In this document: positions 1-10,971 of the stretch, piece by piece
Numbering within the stretch: the stretch's first letter is position 1
Layout: each line of letters starts with the position of its first letter
Assembly: GCA_013368325.1 (NCBI GenBank)
Contig: JAACJK010000169.1
Coordinates: forward strand, 248,001 to 312,000
Source: Ephemerocybe angulata
Lineage: Eukaryota; Basidiomycota; Agaricomycetes; Agaricales; Psathyrellaceae
Length of the DNA stretch: 64,000 nucleotides
Reading direction: 5' to 3'
Translations under genes and position numbers: made by a program
The notes under the pieces: model-generated
What the model was told of the DNA's origin: nothing
The model's input: the letters and a program-made list of their open reading frames with translations, nothing else
The model's database searches: none

Positions 1-149
1 GCCACAGAGGTCGGACTGTCGCGTTGAGTCATTGACTGTCGCGTTCAAGGTCAACCTGCCCTCTCCTGCTGCTCCACTCGTCGATGACGCTAAGTGCTGA
101 TACTCTCCATTCTCCCCAGAAATCGCTTCCATGTATTGGACGACTGGAC

Positions 150-312
150 CAGACTCGTGAGTTCGTATGATCGTGACCGACCAAGCGGTCATCAGCGCCA
201 GGAGCGACGCACTCCGACAGGTAAGTAGTCAAGTGCTGGTTTTGAACAATGTCGCTGTCCTTTTCTCCAAATGCTTCGAACCATTTTCGACGCATCGTCG
301 GGGAAGGGGGGT
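150..312 (+). pseudogene. Relic of the four-TM protein family
   Basis: In one frame the + strand reads RMIVTDQAVISARSDALRQ, which aligns with KMIVSDQTLISAGSNALAQ near the N-terminus of the complete paralogue at 5636-7331. Downstream the nucleotide similarity continues (GTCAAGTGCTG against GTCAAGTACTG; a segment ending CTTCGAACCATTTTCGA) but the frame is lost. There is no start codon, no second TM segment and no remaining body. This is a decayed fragment of a fourth family member, in the same orientation as the copy at 5.6 kb. Confidence 0.6.
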
Positions 313-378
313 TGGCTCATACAGGCGCTTGTAAGCGTTAGTCAGCTGGACTCTGGGCCTTGCTCAAGTCCGTCGCGG

Positions 379-422
379 GTTCTAGTCACTCGCCTCACAA
401 GTTCTAGTCACTCGCCTCACAA
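379..422. repeat. Two perfect 22-bp direct repeats
   Basis: A 22-bp unit beginning GTTCTAGTCACTCGCC occurs twice head to tail (379-400 and 401-422) without mismatch. It lies in a gene-free stretch (313-842) where I see no other coding signal. Confidence 0.8.
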
Positions 423-842
423 TCTCCCCACCTTTGGACAGTGCCCATCGACGGTCGCCCGAGGGTTCGATCGACATCGGATCGTCAAGAGTCCGATGTC
501 CTGGCTTGATGCAAGTCTTTGGTTTCTTGGTTCTTCGAGGATTCTCTGAGCAGCCGATCACTTGAGAGAGTCCGCGTGCGTGCCTCCCGCGAGGGAGGTG
601 CTCGTGCGACGTCACCTTTACAGGACTATCCCTGAAGTGGACCGTATGCGTGATGACCTGCGCCTCACGTCCGTCGAAGGTGCTTATAGCAGCCTATTAC
701 CGGCCTCCTGGATCTTCCGCTTTCGAAGTCGAAGATGGTAGGTGGCTTGGGGTGATCCACACTCAGTGATAGGATGTCACGAACATGGACAGATACGCAA
801 ACCAACTTTGCATTCTGGTACAATGTGCAGGTGTGTTCCCAA

Positions 843-2009
843 TTAGTGATTTTTATACAAGAACTTCTCGATCGTCTGCATGAAGGCGGCGCGCTCTTCG
901 TAGTGCGCCATATGGCTTGAATTCTGATTAGACTCGATTTAGCCAATCGTTTGACATAGGGGATATTGGGTGAGCTCACCAAGAACTTGACTCGCTTCAC
1001 GTTGGGTATCTCGGATATGTGTGGAGCAATGGCATGGTCCGTAACTTCATCTTGCGCTCCGTTCGTCACAAGGGTCGGAACCTGGATCTTATGAAGCTCG
1101 CGAATGACAGACCAATTCTTCAGAACTCCAGTGACCGTGAACTCGTTTGGTCCATTCCTGTGACCAAGTCAGATCAACGCGCAGCCAGGATAATGGATAG
1201 AGGAAGACGACTTACATGGTGAAATACACTGTTGGGTCTTTTTCAATCCATCCAGAAGCTTCTGCAATTGCCTCTGGCATAGGATTGAGGGTAATAAGAT
1301 GCTTGGAGTAGAAGTAATCCACGGCGTCGAGGTACTCCTGGCTATCCGTCGTCCCTTCAGCTTCATGTTTGTCCAACGCCTCTCTAATTTCCTTGGGTAG
1401 CTGCGCCCTGAGGACTGCTAATCCCTCAGTATACAGCTTCATCGAAGCAGGCCCGCTCATGATGATCAGCTTCCTCAGCCCATGCAGGCGAAGCGTGGCG
1501 TAGCGCGCTGCAAGCATTCCACCCCACGACTGCCCGAGCACGTCGTACTGCTTCAATCCGAGCTTATGTACGAGGTTCCGGAGCTCTGCGATGAACACAT
1601 CCTCGGTCCAGAAAGTCGTGTTTCCGATGGTGTCGGGGTAGTGCGTCGACTTGCCGTTCCCGATTTGGTCGTACACAATCAGGGGGTGGTTTGGGTACTT
1701 GTTCGTTACGTCCGATAGGATCTCGAGGTAGGCGGAGTTGATACCCGGCCCACCGTGCAGCGCGATGAGAGGACGAGAGTGGCGATGGAGAGTACCGATG
1801 ATCTTGTACCATGTTTGGCCGACGAGCCCGGTCGATGGATAGGTGAAGTCGAGGAGTCCGTCGGTGCTGATCTGGCTATTACCCAATGTGTTTCCGATGA
1901 TTGAGGATGCGAGTGTGAATTGAAAAGTGTAAGACAAGAGTCTTGAGAGCATGGTGGGAAGGGCGGTGCGACGTTGTAGAGAAGGGTATGCGCGCGGGTA
2001 CTTAAGCAT
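843..2009 (-). CDS. Alpha/beta hydrolase, proline iminopeptidase-like (peptidase S33)
   Basis: Three exons, 2009-1216, 1157-980 and 923-843, join into a 350-aa protein. Introns of 58 and 56 nt have GT-AG ends and the frame is kept across both. S33 hallmarks are visible: the oxyanion-hole motif HGGPG, the nucleophile elbow GQSWGG (catalytic Ser), and a C-terminal SSHMAHYE with the expected catalytic His. The sequence TMNGPNEFTVTG across the first junction is typical of fungal members and confirms the splice. The family cleaves N-terminal proline or hydrolyses small amides and esters. A hydrophobic stretch after the second Met (MLSRLLSYTFQF) could be a signal peptide, so secretion is possible; initiation could be at this Met, about 19 residues in. 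A TATA-like element lies near 2100. Confidence 0.88.
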
Positions 2010-3189
2010 CTAAATCGAACAGATATTCACGGGAAGCACGACTTCCATGATTACAGATGATCACCAGGAAGGAACTCGAAGCCGTGATATATCGTCGAAG
2101 CAGATATATACATCATGTCTAGGGACTGGTTCACGGTGTGCTGCTGAGTTTCTTGAGTTACGGCTTGAGTGCATTAGTGTATTTTCCTACATGTCGATGA
2201 CCTCCGGGATGCCACTAGCACCAGAATCTCAATGGGCTTTAAATTCCCGGATACTTGCATGGTACAGCTTCTAAAGAACCTGATCTAAGTGTACAAATAG
2301 CCAGAAGTATCAAATCCAAGGGGGAAGATCTACCGAAGAATTTGACCATGCATCTTCCCAGTTGTTCCGACCAAGATGGGAGTGCCGTCGAGAATCCGGT
2401 TTCTGATTGGATCAAGAAATAAGGAAGCGACATGCAAATTGAGCGTCAAAACGCGCTCGTGACGGTCACAAATAGGCAGTGTAACAGGCCAACTAAACCT
2501 GAGAGGGGTGTCACATTAGTGTGCTGAATTGAAGAAGGTTATACGCAAGCCTTTATATGCTACCGTCTGTGTGTAAAATGCAGGACAATGAAGTATGTAG
2601 CGAAGAGTGCGCCTGCAGAATAGATATCAGATACAGTGCGATCGCATACTTAGAGAATATCGTTGGCAAATAATAGCAAATTCCCGAAAATAAATATGTC
2701 TATCCAGTGACTCGTGGAGGCCGCAATCGCACTCAGAACCTTCCCTCCCGCCTCCACAAACATCTGACGGGAGATGTAATAATAGGCAAGCAGGACATCA
2801 ATTTGTATGCCCCTGCAGAGTATGCACAGGATGAGCTGGTCGTACTGGCTTCGGTCTCCCCAGTCATGCGGGCATATATTTCTGGCTTCGCTTTAACGTC
2901 TGGGTCTGGCGAGAATTAGATTCCCCATAGGTACATTGCAAAGAAAAGTGAAGGTGTGTAGTGTTCAAAGGAATGTGGCGTGCACCAGGCCGTGGACAGT
3001 CGAAAGACGTACGGAACTCTTGAGGGCTTAAGAAAACCCCAAATATGGATGCATGTTTGAAGACGGCTTTGACACTTGGTGTGCCGGACGGAGTGTCAAT
3101 ATTTCTGATTGTGTGTCAGAGGTTGGAACGTAAAACTCAATTGTTAGGACGAGTTTCAACGGAGGTCTGGAGCACATGTATTCTATGTG
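2010..3189. other. Intergenic, no gene recognised
   Basis: About 1.2 kb between the hydrolase promoter and the segmental duplication. It contains TATATATAC near 2105, on the hydrolase side. Open frames here are short, show no family motif and lack consistent splice signals. I see no coding evidence. Confidence 0.5.
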
Positions 3190-5425
3190 AGAAGAAACCA
3201 CGCGAAAAATTAAGCGCCCAAGTAAGCGGGCGACGGAATCGACGCCTGTTGACAAATCATAGTGATTATGTATCGTAACAAGACACAAACGAGTAGTATA
3301 CATAACCTATGTTTCGACTTTCCCCTCATACAATCCCATTACCAGATGCGAGAACTGCATGTCTCTTTCCCTCCCGTTTCGGCCCACCAGCGCAAAGCCG
3401 ACGATGAGACAGCCTGCGGATATGATCCATCCAGCGCCGTATATACCCAGCAACCTTCCAGCACTGTACTCGTAAATCAATTGAGTCGTCAGGCATTCTC
3501 CGTCGGTTAGCGCGAAATAGCTGGTCCCATTCCGAGGCATGAAAGAACCCGAGAGTAAGGTTAAGCTGACGTTTTGCATGAGCGAGGGCAGCGCCTTTTC
3601 CATGTTAGACCACTCGAACGTGCTCTGGTTTCTTTCTCCCCTTGTCCAGCGCAGGAGAGGGCTATACGCCGTGTTCTGCACCGGACTGAGCTCCTCAGTC
3701 CCCGATCGGAATCCTATTCGGCCCTGAAGTGCAAGTCCTACGGCTTCAACCATCCCTGCAAGCTGGATCGAATGCGGCTCGTCGCTGTCGAAGTTGATCC
3801 TCTCTCCCATTACGACTTTGAGTACCTCGATAGTGGAAGAGACGTTATACCGAACCCGGACGAAGTAGGTGCTGGAGAATGCCTGGCATGCTACAGCGAA
3901 CGGGGGGTTAGGGGAAATGAAGCTACCATCTTGCGTCGCAACTGAAAGAATATTATCGGTCGTATGGTCGAATAGACCGCGGAGGAGGAGCATTTGTGAG
4001 CCAGATAGGCCACCGTAACCCCCGAAATATGTCCCAAAGTCGTAGGTTCGATTGGCCTCGGCGCTAGAGCACTGGAGGGACGGGCCGGTAAACGATACGT
4101 TGTAGCTGCAGCGCCCGCAGGGGCTCGCCGGTACTTGAAGATAGGATCCAGAAATGAGGACGTTGTTGACAATAGCCTTCGTACGGATGCTGGGAGTGTG
4201 AATATGGACGGTCGTGCCATTGATGTCGTGTTGGCTATCCCCCGTCGCATGTATCTCTGTCGGTGTAGGTTCGACTTGGCGCACTCGCACCGCAGTAGCG
4301 ACAAGTTTCGGAGTTTCATATATGCCCGAGATGTGCACCATGCTGACGTCTGGTGATGGGATGGAGCAGGGCAGGGGCACGCCATACTCCGACGAAACGA
4401 CATGGATCGATCCAGGAGCCACGATTTGGATGGGAATCATGACCATCATGAGGAGGGAAACAAAGGCGAGTCCAGGTGCAATCGCCCAGGCGCGAATGGC
4501 GGAAGGAAGGAATGGGTTTCCCTCTGCCGCAGCGACGGGTGCATCGATCCTGGATAGCTGCTCGGTTGTCGACTTCGATGGAAGAGCGCGGTACGTAGGA
4601 GTGTCGCGACCTGGAGATTCCCCTTTTCGCGATGAAAACGGCGCAACTACCGTCCAGAAATACTGAGCAAATGCCACACCGACCGTAGCACCGTAGCAGT
4701 ACTTCACAAGCTGAGAGAGGGCATTGCTCCCAGCACTGACGAGAGCCTGATCGCTCACCACCACCTTGCCATGCATACGAATGCCATCCCCGCGTACTAG
4801 CCGCCCATCGAGAGACTTGCACATGAGGTGATGGCCAATCGCAAATAACGTCCCCATGACCAGGAATGAAAGAAGTTGGATCCGCTGGCCCCAATTGGAC
4901 CATAGATTGAGCCCTAGATCGGAAAGTGCTTAGACTCACGTCGCAGCGCGCAAAGGAGGCAGAACCTACATGTGCTAAAATTAGGAGGCATCGATGTAGC
5001 CCAAATGAAAGAAGGAAGCGAAAAGGCTTGGGGCTGGGTTATGCGTGTAAGGTAAGTACTTATGAATGTCGTCTGGTTCCGATGCCTTGCGGAGGGGTGG
5101 CACTCATATGTGGCTTAATGAACTCGGCCAGCGTCCATTCCTGATGTCAATTGTGACATTTGTGCTGTAGCAGGGCACGCTCTTGGCACGCGCTCATTTT
5201 GTATTAATTTCTAGATAGGCGCGCAGGTGACCCCTTCACGGGAGAGTATACATATTACAACATGCTCTCAGCGGCTACATAGTCTTCTAGTCACCGCCGA
5301 CTGGAGGTTATATCGGAACAAATAAGTTACAAGCGCCCGGATGCTCCGATTTAGACCCGTGTCACCCCTGATCTATCAAAGGAAACATATATCTAGGCGC
5401 CCAGCAGTTAGCCTCATGGTCGGTT
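3190..5425. repeat. Segmental duplication, copy 1 (partner 33405-35525)
   Basis: This segment and 33405-35525 share the whole four-TM gene, its small intron, about 100 bp of 3' flank and about 450 bp of 5' flank. Shared flank words include AAATTAAGCGCCCA, GGTGACCCCTTCACGGG and GTCTTCTAGTCACCG. Similarity stops after GTTAGCCTCA in both copies (near 5417 and 35522). Copies have the same orientation and lie about 30 kb apart. Confidence 0.85.
3307..4991 (-). CDS. Four-TM protein of unknown function, copy 1
   Basis: I do not recognise a named domain. A 22-nt first exon (4991-4970, MPPNFST) splices over a 56-nt intron to 4913-3307, giving 542 aa; the same tiny exon is found in the copy at 33.5-35.2 kb, which supports this start. 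Hydrophobic segments are seen near residues 20-40 (RIQLLSFLVMGTLFAIGHHL), around KYCYGATVGVAFAQYFW, after the NPFLPS motif (GLAFVSLLMMVMIPIQIV), and at the C-terminus (LLGIYGAGWIISAGCL). The roughly 280-residue loop between TM3 and TM4 carries several N-x-S/T sites and paired Cys (CGRCSYNVSF), so it is probably extracellular or lumenal. Divergently arranged with the paralogue at 5636. Confidence 0.85.
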
Positions 5426-5635
5426 GAAGATCGCTTCAAAGGCACGAACGAGGCATACTGAATTAATACATATGTGACCGGCTACGCATGTCCTCGCTGC
5501 TCTGCGGGATCTGACAGACATATATTATCTGTGAGCTCGTCACCGTGTTGACTCGACTGCACCTTCGAACACGAACATCCTGTCCTCCGCATTTCCCCTT
5601 CATACTCGAGGTAGCCAGTTCCAGCCACTTCCATT
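4992..5635. promoter_or_regulatory. Divergent intergenic promoter region of two four-TM paralogues
   Basis: The 645 bp between start codons at 4991 (-) and 5636 (+) are the only spacer between two paralogues. The part near copy 1 is conserved upstream of the duplicate at 35.2 kb. It holds AAGCGCCC at 5331-5338 and a related GGCGCCCA near 5398. No TATA box is obvious at the standard distance. Confidence 0.4.
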
Positions 5636-7331
5636 ATGATTGAAGGTGAGACGCCCGTATCTAACTCTGGGCCTGCGTATTGAACTGTTGGATTTAGCCT
5701 TGGGAAGATTCTGGCGCCGTTGGGGCCAACGTACACAACTCCTGTCTTTCCTTATTCTGGGGTCCGGGTTTGCAGTCGGGCACCACTTCATGTGTCACTC
5801 GCTGGGCGGGAAGCCCATTCGGGAAGGGGGAATCACACTCTATGGAAAGATGATTGTGAGCGACCAGACCCTGATCAGCGCTGGCAGCAATGCCCTCGCT
5901 CAGCTCGTCAAGTACTGCTTTGCTGCGACCGTGGGGGTATCGTTTACTCAATACTTCTGGAATGTTGTCGAACCCTTTGCTTCGAAGGCAAGGGTGTCAC
6001 GTAGCAGCCTACCTGCATCGGCAAGGTCTAAGAAACAGGAGCTGGAAGCGATCGATGCTCCCGTCGCCGCAGCTGGCGGGAACCCATTCCTTCCGTCATC
6101 CTACATGACTTGGGTCGTATCTCCCGGGCTCGCAGCCATCGCCGTCATAATGCTCCTCCTCGTCCTCATCCCAACATTCGCCCCTGGATCAATCCGCGTC
6201 GTTTCGTCGGACTATGGGGTATCCGCCTCCTGTCCCATCTACACACCGAACATCAGCATGGCTCACATGTCCGGGGTTTTCGACGGACCTCTTCCAGCGA
6301 GCGCGGCGAGCGTCATCACCAGCTCCCGCAATGGTCTCTCAGGCTCGCCCAGCGATGGATCGGGAAGGTACACAGGCGCTGCTTCTGGTCAAACCGCTCA
6401 ACAATTCGCAGATTCGCTCCCCCCTATTCGTCGCCAAACCACCGCCGGGGACCATATCATTAAGCCTAGCATCCGCACAACGGCCATCGTCAACAACGTC
6501 ATCATTTCCGGGTCATACCTTCGAGTCCCGAGTCCATGTGGGATGTGCACGTACAATGTTTCCTTTATCGGCGCATCCCTCAAATGCTCTTCCGATTCTA
6601 CGTACGACTACACCAAATTCCAATCGCCGGCGGCGGGGATGTCCCTCTTCAGTGGATCGTTCGACACCACCGCGAGCAGCGTCCTCACTGTTGCCATTCG
6701 AGATGGCAACTACTCTGCCCCAAACCCTCCTCGAGCCGTCAATTGCGACGCCTATTCCACTCTCTACGACGTCCAGGTTTGGCACAACGCGACATCCTGG
6801 GTCGAGCTTCACAAGGTCACAGTGGGAGATAAGATCGACCCTGGAAGCGAGGATCCGACTACGATTCAGCTAAATGGACTAGTGCAGGCAGTCGGGCAGG
6901 CACTCAACGGCAGTATCGGGTTCAAAAGCGACGTCGAGGTTCTAGACCCGGCCCTGACCATCGCTTACAGCCCACTTCTGCGATGGACGAGGGGAGACCA
7001 GAATCAGAGTCAGTTCGTATGGTCGGATATGGAGGCATCGCTTCCGTCGCTGATGCAGAACGTGAGCTTCAGCTTACTCTCTGGCCAGTTTCTCCCTCGA
7101 AATGGGACATACTTCACTGCGAGCTGGGGGATGTGTATGACGACGCAGTTGGTCTACGAGTACACCATGTGGAGGCTGCTGACCATCTACGGCGCTGGAT
7201 GGGTGGCATCTGTAGCATCGCTCGTGATTGGGTTCTGGCATGTCAGTCGAAACGGGTGCGAGAGGGACTTGGAATTCTCAAAGTTGGTTGAAGGGTTGGA
7301 CATCATACCGCACGAGCACGAGAAGAAGTAG
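5636..7331 (+). CDS. Four-TM protein of unknown function, copy 2
   Basis: Exon 1 is only 10 nt (5636-5645, ATGATTGAAG); a 52-nt intron (5646-5697) leads to 5698-7331, giving 547 aa that start MIEALGRFWRRWGQR. It is the divergent paralogue of 3307-4991: the same four hydrophobic segments, the motif GNPFLPS before TM3, CGMCTYNVSF in the large loop, SLMQNVS, and YGAGW in the last TM. It carries an extra Ser/Gly-rich insertion after the first Cys of the loop and a longer cytoplasmic tail ending in HEHEKK. Many N-x-S/T sequons sit between TM3 and TM4. Function unknown; glycosylated membrane protein by inference. Confidence 0.87.
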
Positions 7332-7421
7332 CCCTCTATATTCCATATCGTTTATTTAATCCTGTGATTGATCTTAGTTCACTTTGTTTACACCGAGCCG
7401 ACATGTTTTAATGGACCGACC

Positions 7422-8885
7422 TCACGATTCTGAGATAGACCTAGGGCCGGGAGATTCTGACAGTTGTGACACCGCTGAGCCTGTTGCGACGAGAGAGCTC
7501 ATTGGGTAAGATGATTCGTCAGCCGTCAGGGCCATGGACGAATCGAAGTACGAAGTGAATAGGATATCGGGCCCAGTGAGGTCGCCTGTCGGGTGCCGTC
7601 GATTTGAATGATGCAGTTTGTTGATGTTGATAATTATCCGGTAGCCCTGAATAAGAGAGCGTCATGGGACGAATCGGGGCATAGTCAAGGGCTACTCACA
7701 CATATCGAAAATGCGGTATTAACCCAGCTGAGCGCGGCGTTAGGAGGATATCAGAGTGGTCTTTTCGAAAGAGATGGCATACCCATAGATCAGTCCAGTG
7801 TATGATTTGGCGCTTAGGCCATACAGAAGTGCCTCTGACGCTAGGACGCCTGTAATCACATCAGACTACCTGCAGACAGCATGTGCCAAGCGATGGTCTG
7901 ACTTACAGAAAAGGAGTGCGAACGCCCATGTCCCGTCTCTCATTATGAGCTGAAGAATGGGTACGTCTCCCCACCCAGCCTTCGCGGACTGGTAGAACTT
8001 GTATATGGTGAGGGCAAATAGGAAAACTTGATAGGCAATGGGGCATCCGCTATGAGGCACAGATCCATTAGCTTAGCTCCTGCAAGTAGAATTGCAGTAG
8101 ACGCACCCAGCGATTGTCATCGTGATGGGTGAGCTGGTCACAACACAGTGCTCATCGAAAACCATCTTCGGTATAGCGAGTCCTATCCCGATGCACATTG
8201 TCGTGATCTCAAGAACGTAGAGAATAGCCGACATCGTTTTGACATGTATGTTGCTCGAGTACAGTGCAAAGACTGAAATACGAGGTAAGCAGGGATCGAG
8301 GTAAGAGATGGGAGACAGCTGGGGACATACTTCTCAGGACTAGAATGTAGTCAACAGCAGCGACAAGGAGGATAGAAGCCAGCCCTTGATACACATTCCA
8401 GACGTAGCACCCCCGCTTGGAGTATCGTAGAGGTAATGGCGCGCCGTAGAACTGAGTGGATCTAACGCTCTCCAAGTCAGGATACTAGATAGGTATATCG
8501 GAAGGGGTAAGTGGCATACACTTCTAGCAAGGGCGGGAAGTAGCGAACAAAGACAAAGGCGAACTTCGATATCGACCAAGGATTCCTGGGGATACGTGGT
8601 TATGCTCATCAGGTCGCAGTAATAGATGGGGTAGAACATACGGCCACACGTATTGGACCTAATGGAATCAGAGTCTGCGTCAATGAGATGCGCGGTGTCC
8701 TCACCTCATCTGGAATCGTGAGTATGATGTCGTAGACCAAAAACGCCAGGGCTGCAGCTAGGTTGAATCTTCAGTCGTGTGCCCCGTATACGTAGCAAGC
8801 TTCCAAAACAATTCACTCACCATAGCTGTACCCGACTGTACGAGTGCCCAGGGTGTGCTCCAGAAACCGCTCGCGATCCTCATAA
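7422..8885 (-). CDS. DUF6533-type fungal multipass membrane protein (5' exon unresolved)
   Basis: Ten exons can be joined on the minus strand: ...8884-8821, 8757-8705, 8658-8642, 8585-8522, 8484-8331, 8272-8107, 8049-7907, 7849-7783, 7727-7700 and 7646-7422, all with GT-AG introns and consistent phase. The product contains hallmarks of the Agaricomycete DUF6533 family: AAALAFLVYDIILTIPDEV, then PWSISKFAF, GCYVWNVYQG followed by VAAVDYILVLRIFALY, and a late MRDGTWAFALLF. Seven hydrophobic segments are expected. The cytoplasmic tail is Ser-rich and ends SPGPRSISES. Members are common and expanded in mushroom genomes; their role is unknown, with a receptor-like topology. I could not place the initiator codon; a further small exon near 8890-9010 is likely. 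Confidence 0.8.
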
Positions 8886-9474
8886 CTATATCGGGGTCGA
8901 AAAGAGAGATAATCTAACTTTTTGGACGAGAACGCATGATAACTGAGCGATGTCAACCCAGGTAAGTCTCCCTTTCTATGATACAATGGGGAGAGAAATG
9001 CACAGCATTGATCTTCCTGTACTTCTGCGCTCCCGCTGACCCCGAATGGGCGAGAAACCTTCTCGATTTATACCACTTTAGAGCTCCTTCTTCGCAAAAG
9101 GGATGTACCTGCGGGCCCACCACCTTCTGGTGAGCTGGCGGTGGTGGTGGTGGTGGTGAACGAAAACACTGATGGAGCACAAACTTGAATTGGAACAACG
9201 CCGAGATGCCAGATCATCGCGGGGGCGGATGCAATTGACTGCCGACTGTGATGGGCATCATGGGAAGCAATTACGTCACGTAAGCGCCCAGCTACGGCGT
9301 TGTCGGAGGACCCGGAGTCCGCATCGGACTCTAGTCTGATGCAGCCAATAACCTTTGGATGAGAAGGCGTCTATAGTGAAGACTGTTTAGAGCCTCAAAC
9401 AGCAGAATGCTGTCGGGTCAAGACCAGCCAGCCCCCCGAGCGTAGCACCAGCGTTCTGACAATGGGGACAGACA

Positions 9475-9965
9475 TAGTGTTGTTTGGGCCTGGGCTTGGC
9501 CTGAAGCCCGCGGCTTGGGCCTGGCTTTTGTGGGCCTGGGCTTTCAAAAATGCCAGGCCAAGCCCACTTTTGCTTTGACTTCGGGCTTGGGCTTGGCCTG
9601 GGCTTTCACTACAATAATTCAATACAAACTATACCTATTGATTTTTACCATTTCAATACAAATATTTGTAGTCTCCAAACTGATTATGTACCCTATCACT
9701 CAAAATAGTACTTGCCATGCATGGGAATTGAACTGTTAGCCTCCTGTTATCATTTGTGCACTCCAACCGGTGTGCCATTATGAGAATATGAATTGTTTTG
9801 TCAATTTCTCGTGACATAGTGGGCTTGGGTCTGGCATATTTCGAGGCCAGGCCCAAGCCCAGTGAAAGCCCACACCAAATGTGGGCTTGGGCTTGGCCTG
9901 GCTTGGTCATTTTGGGCTTGGCTTGGCCTGGCCTGGGCTTTGAAGCCCAAGCCCTGACAACACTA
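9475..9965. mobile_element. Non-autonomous hAT-like MITE with 8-bp target duplication
   Basis: The ends are inverted: TAGTGTTGT at 9475-9483 and ACAACACTA at 9957-9965. The element is bounded by the 8-bp direct repeat GACAGACA (9467-9474 and 9966-9973). An 8-bp TSD and TAGTGTTG-like ends are characteristic of hAT transposons. Both subterminal arms (about 9485-9612 and 9818-9955) are packed with GGGCTTGG/GGCCTGG words in both orientations. There is no transposase frame in 491 bp. Confidence 0.85.
9724..9777 (-). other. tRNA-like A and B boxes inside the MITE
   Basis: On the minus strand TGGCACACCGG (9777-9767) matches the pol III A-box consensus TRGYNNANNNG, and GTTCAATTC (9733-9725) matches the B-box core GWTCRANNC. 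The spacing of 33 nt is tRNA-like. GCAC/GTGC could form a D-arm stem. The anticodon stem does not pair, so this is a decayed tRNA or tRNA-derived piece, not a functional tRNA. Confidence 0.45.
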
Positions 9966-10237
9966 GACAGACAGCGCGAGAATGCAGAGGCGGCCTGTCA
10001 AAAAACTGATATGTACCAGGCAAAACAAAGTACCTGGACCCAAGGGCCAGCCAGGAATTCATTTGGGGTAGATGTGTTCTCAGGCTCATCTTCAATGTCA
10101 TGAAATACTCATTGAATTACCTACTAGGGGTTGGTGCCTCTGTATAAGAAGCAATGTTACTTACAATTTACTTAGAAGCATTCCCGGCCTCCTATGTATT
10201 AGCAGTTCTCCTCTAAGCAGTGGTTCTGTATATGTGA

Positions 10238-10410
10238 ATGGGAGACACCACTGCCATTTTCGCTTCGCCTGCCGGGCGCTTTCCCATGCGAGTCAAAGAT
10301 AAGTGCAGAGGGTGCGCTCCGCGGGCCATCCATCCCGTCTGCCTCTCCTGCATTTTGAGAAGAAGCCGATCCGCGAAGATGGGTTCCACAACAGGCATCG
10401 TGGGGGAGTT
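10238..10410 (+). pseudogene. Cys-rich ORF split by the retrotransposon
   Basis: An open frame starting MGDTTAIFASPAGRF contains CRGC and CLSC pairs. It runs up to the insertion point at 10410. After removal of the element and one target duplication, the same frame stays open for a further ~42 codons at 17208-17333. No promoter or homologue was recognised, so it may be a small gene, an exon, or chance. Confidence 0.3.
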
Positions 10411-10960
10411 TGTCGTGAACACCGGTCAGCCCACCTATTTTCTCTTCTTTTCCTTTCATTTCTTCCTTTACTATTCATTCGTACGCATTCCTGCACACTC
10501 TCGCACACCTTTGCACACCCTTGCACACCTTCACACTGCCTTCGCTCTTCTGAGCCTTCCCCTCACTTCATGCACAGCACGTTCGTGCTTCTTATTCTCG
10601 TGCACAGCACGTTCACACCTTGTTCACACCTTTGTTCTCAGGCGCACTGCCCGCGCGCTGCCTTTTAGTCATATCGACTCATATGGACTCTATTGTTCTC
10701 TGGATCATTCTATTGTTCTATTTTCGTTCGAGATCATCTGGACACATATATACTCGTAGCTACTCGTTCATTATTCCCCACTTGATCTCTTTGACTATAC
10801 AGGTACATAGTCGCTTCGCTCCTATTCCCTGTATTCTATTTACCTTTGACTATACAGCCCTTGTATCTGCATCGCTGCTCGTCGCTCGTCCGACCTCTGC
10901 TCCTCTGCTCTCTGCTCTCTGCTCGTCGCTCGTCCGACATCAGCCGGCGTCTTCGCCACA
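10411..10960 (+). repeat. 5' LTR
   Basis: Starts TGTCGTGAACACC and ends CTTCGCCACA. It contains a TATA-like CATATATA at 10745-10752, repeated GCACAGCACGTTC words and CTCTGCTCTCTGC repeats. By eye it is identical to the 3' LTR over its length. Confidence 0.95.
10745..10788 (+). promoter_or_regulatory. LTR TATA box and inferred RNA 5' end
   Basis: CATATATA (10745-10752) lies about 33 nt before ACTTGATCT (10780-10788). ACTTGATCT is exactly complementary to the sequence just after the LTR. If transcription starts at 10780, the first nine RNA bases can pair with the primer-binding site. The start position is inferred, not measured. Confidence 0.55.
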
Positions 10961-10962
10961 TT

Positions 10963-10971
10963 AGATCAAGT
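10963..10971 (+). promoter_or_regulatory. Primer-binding site, probably self-primed (Tf1-like)
   Basis: AGATCAAGT follows the 5' LTR after a 2-nt spacer (TT). The next ~70 nt contain no TGG, the usual start of a tRNA-CCA primer site. Instead these nine bases are the exact complement of ACTTGATCT in the LTR, 33 nt after its TATA box. This is the arrangement known for Tf1/sushi self-priming elements. Confidence 0.65.
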
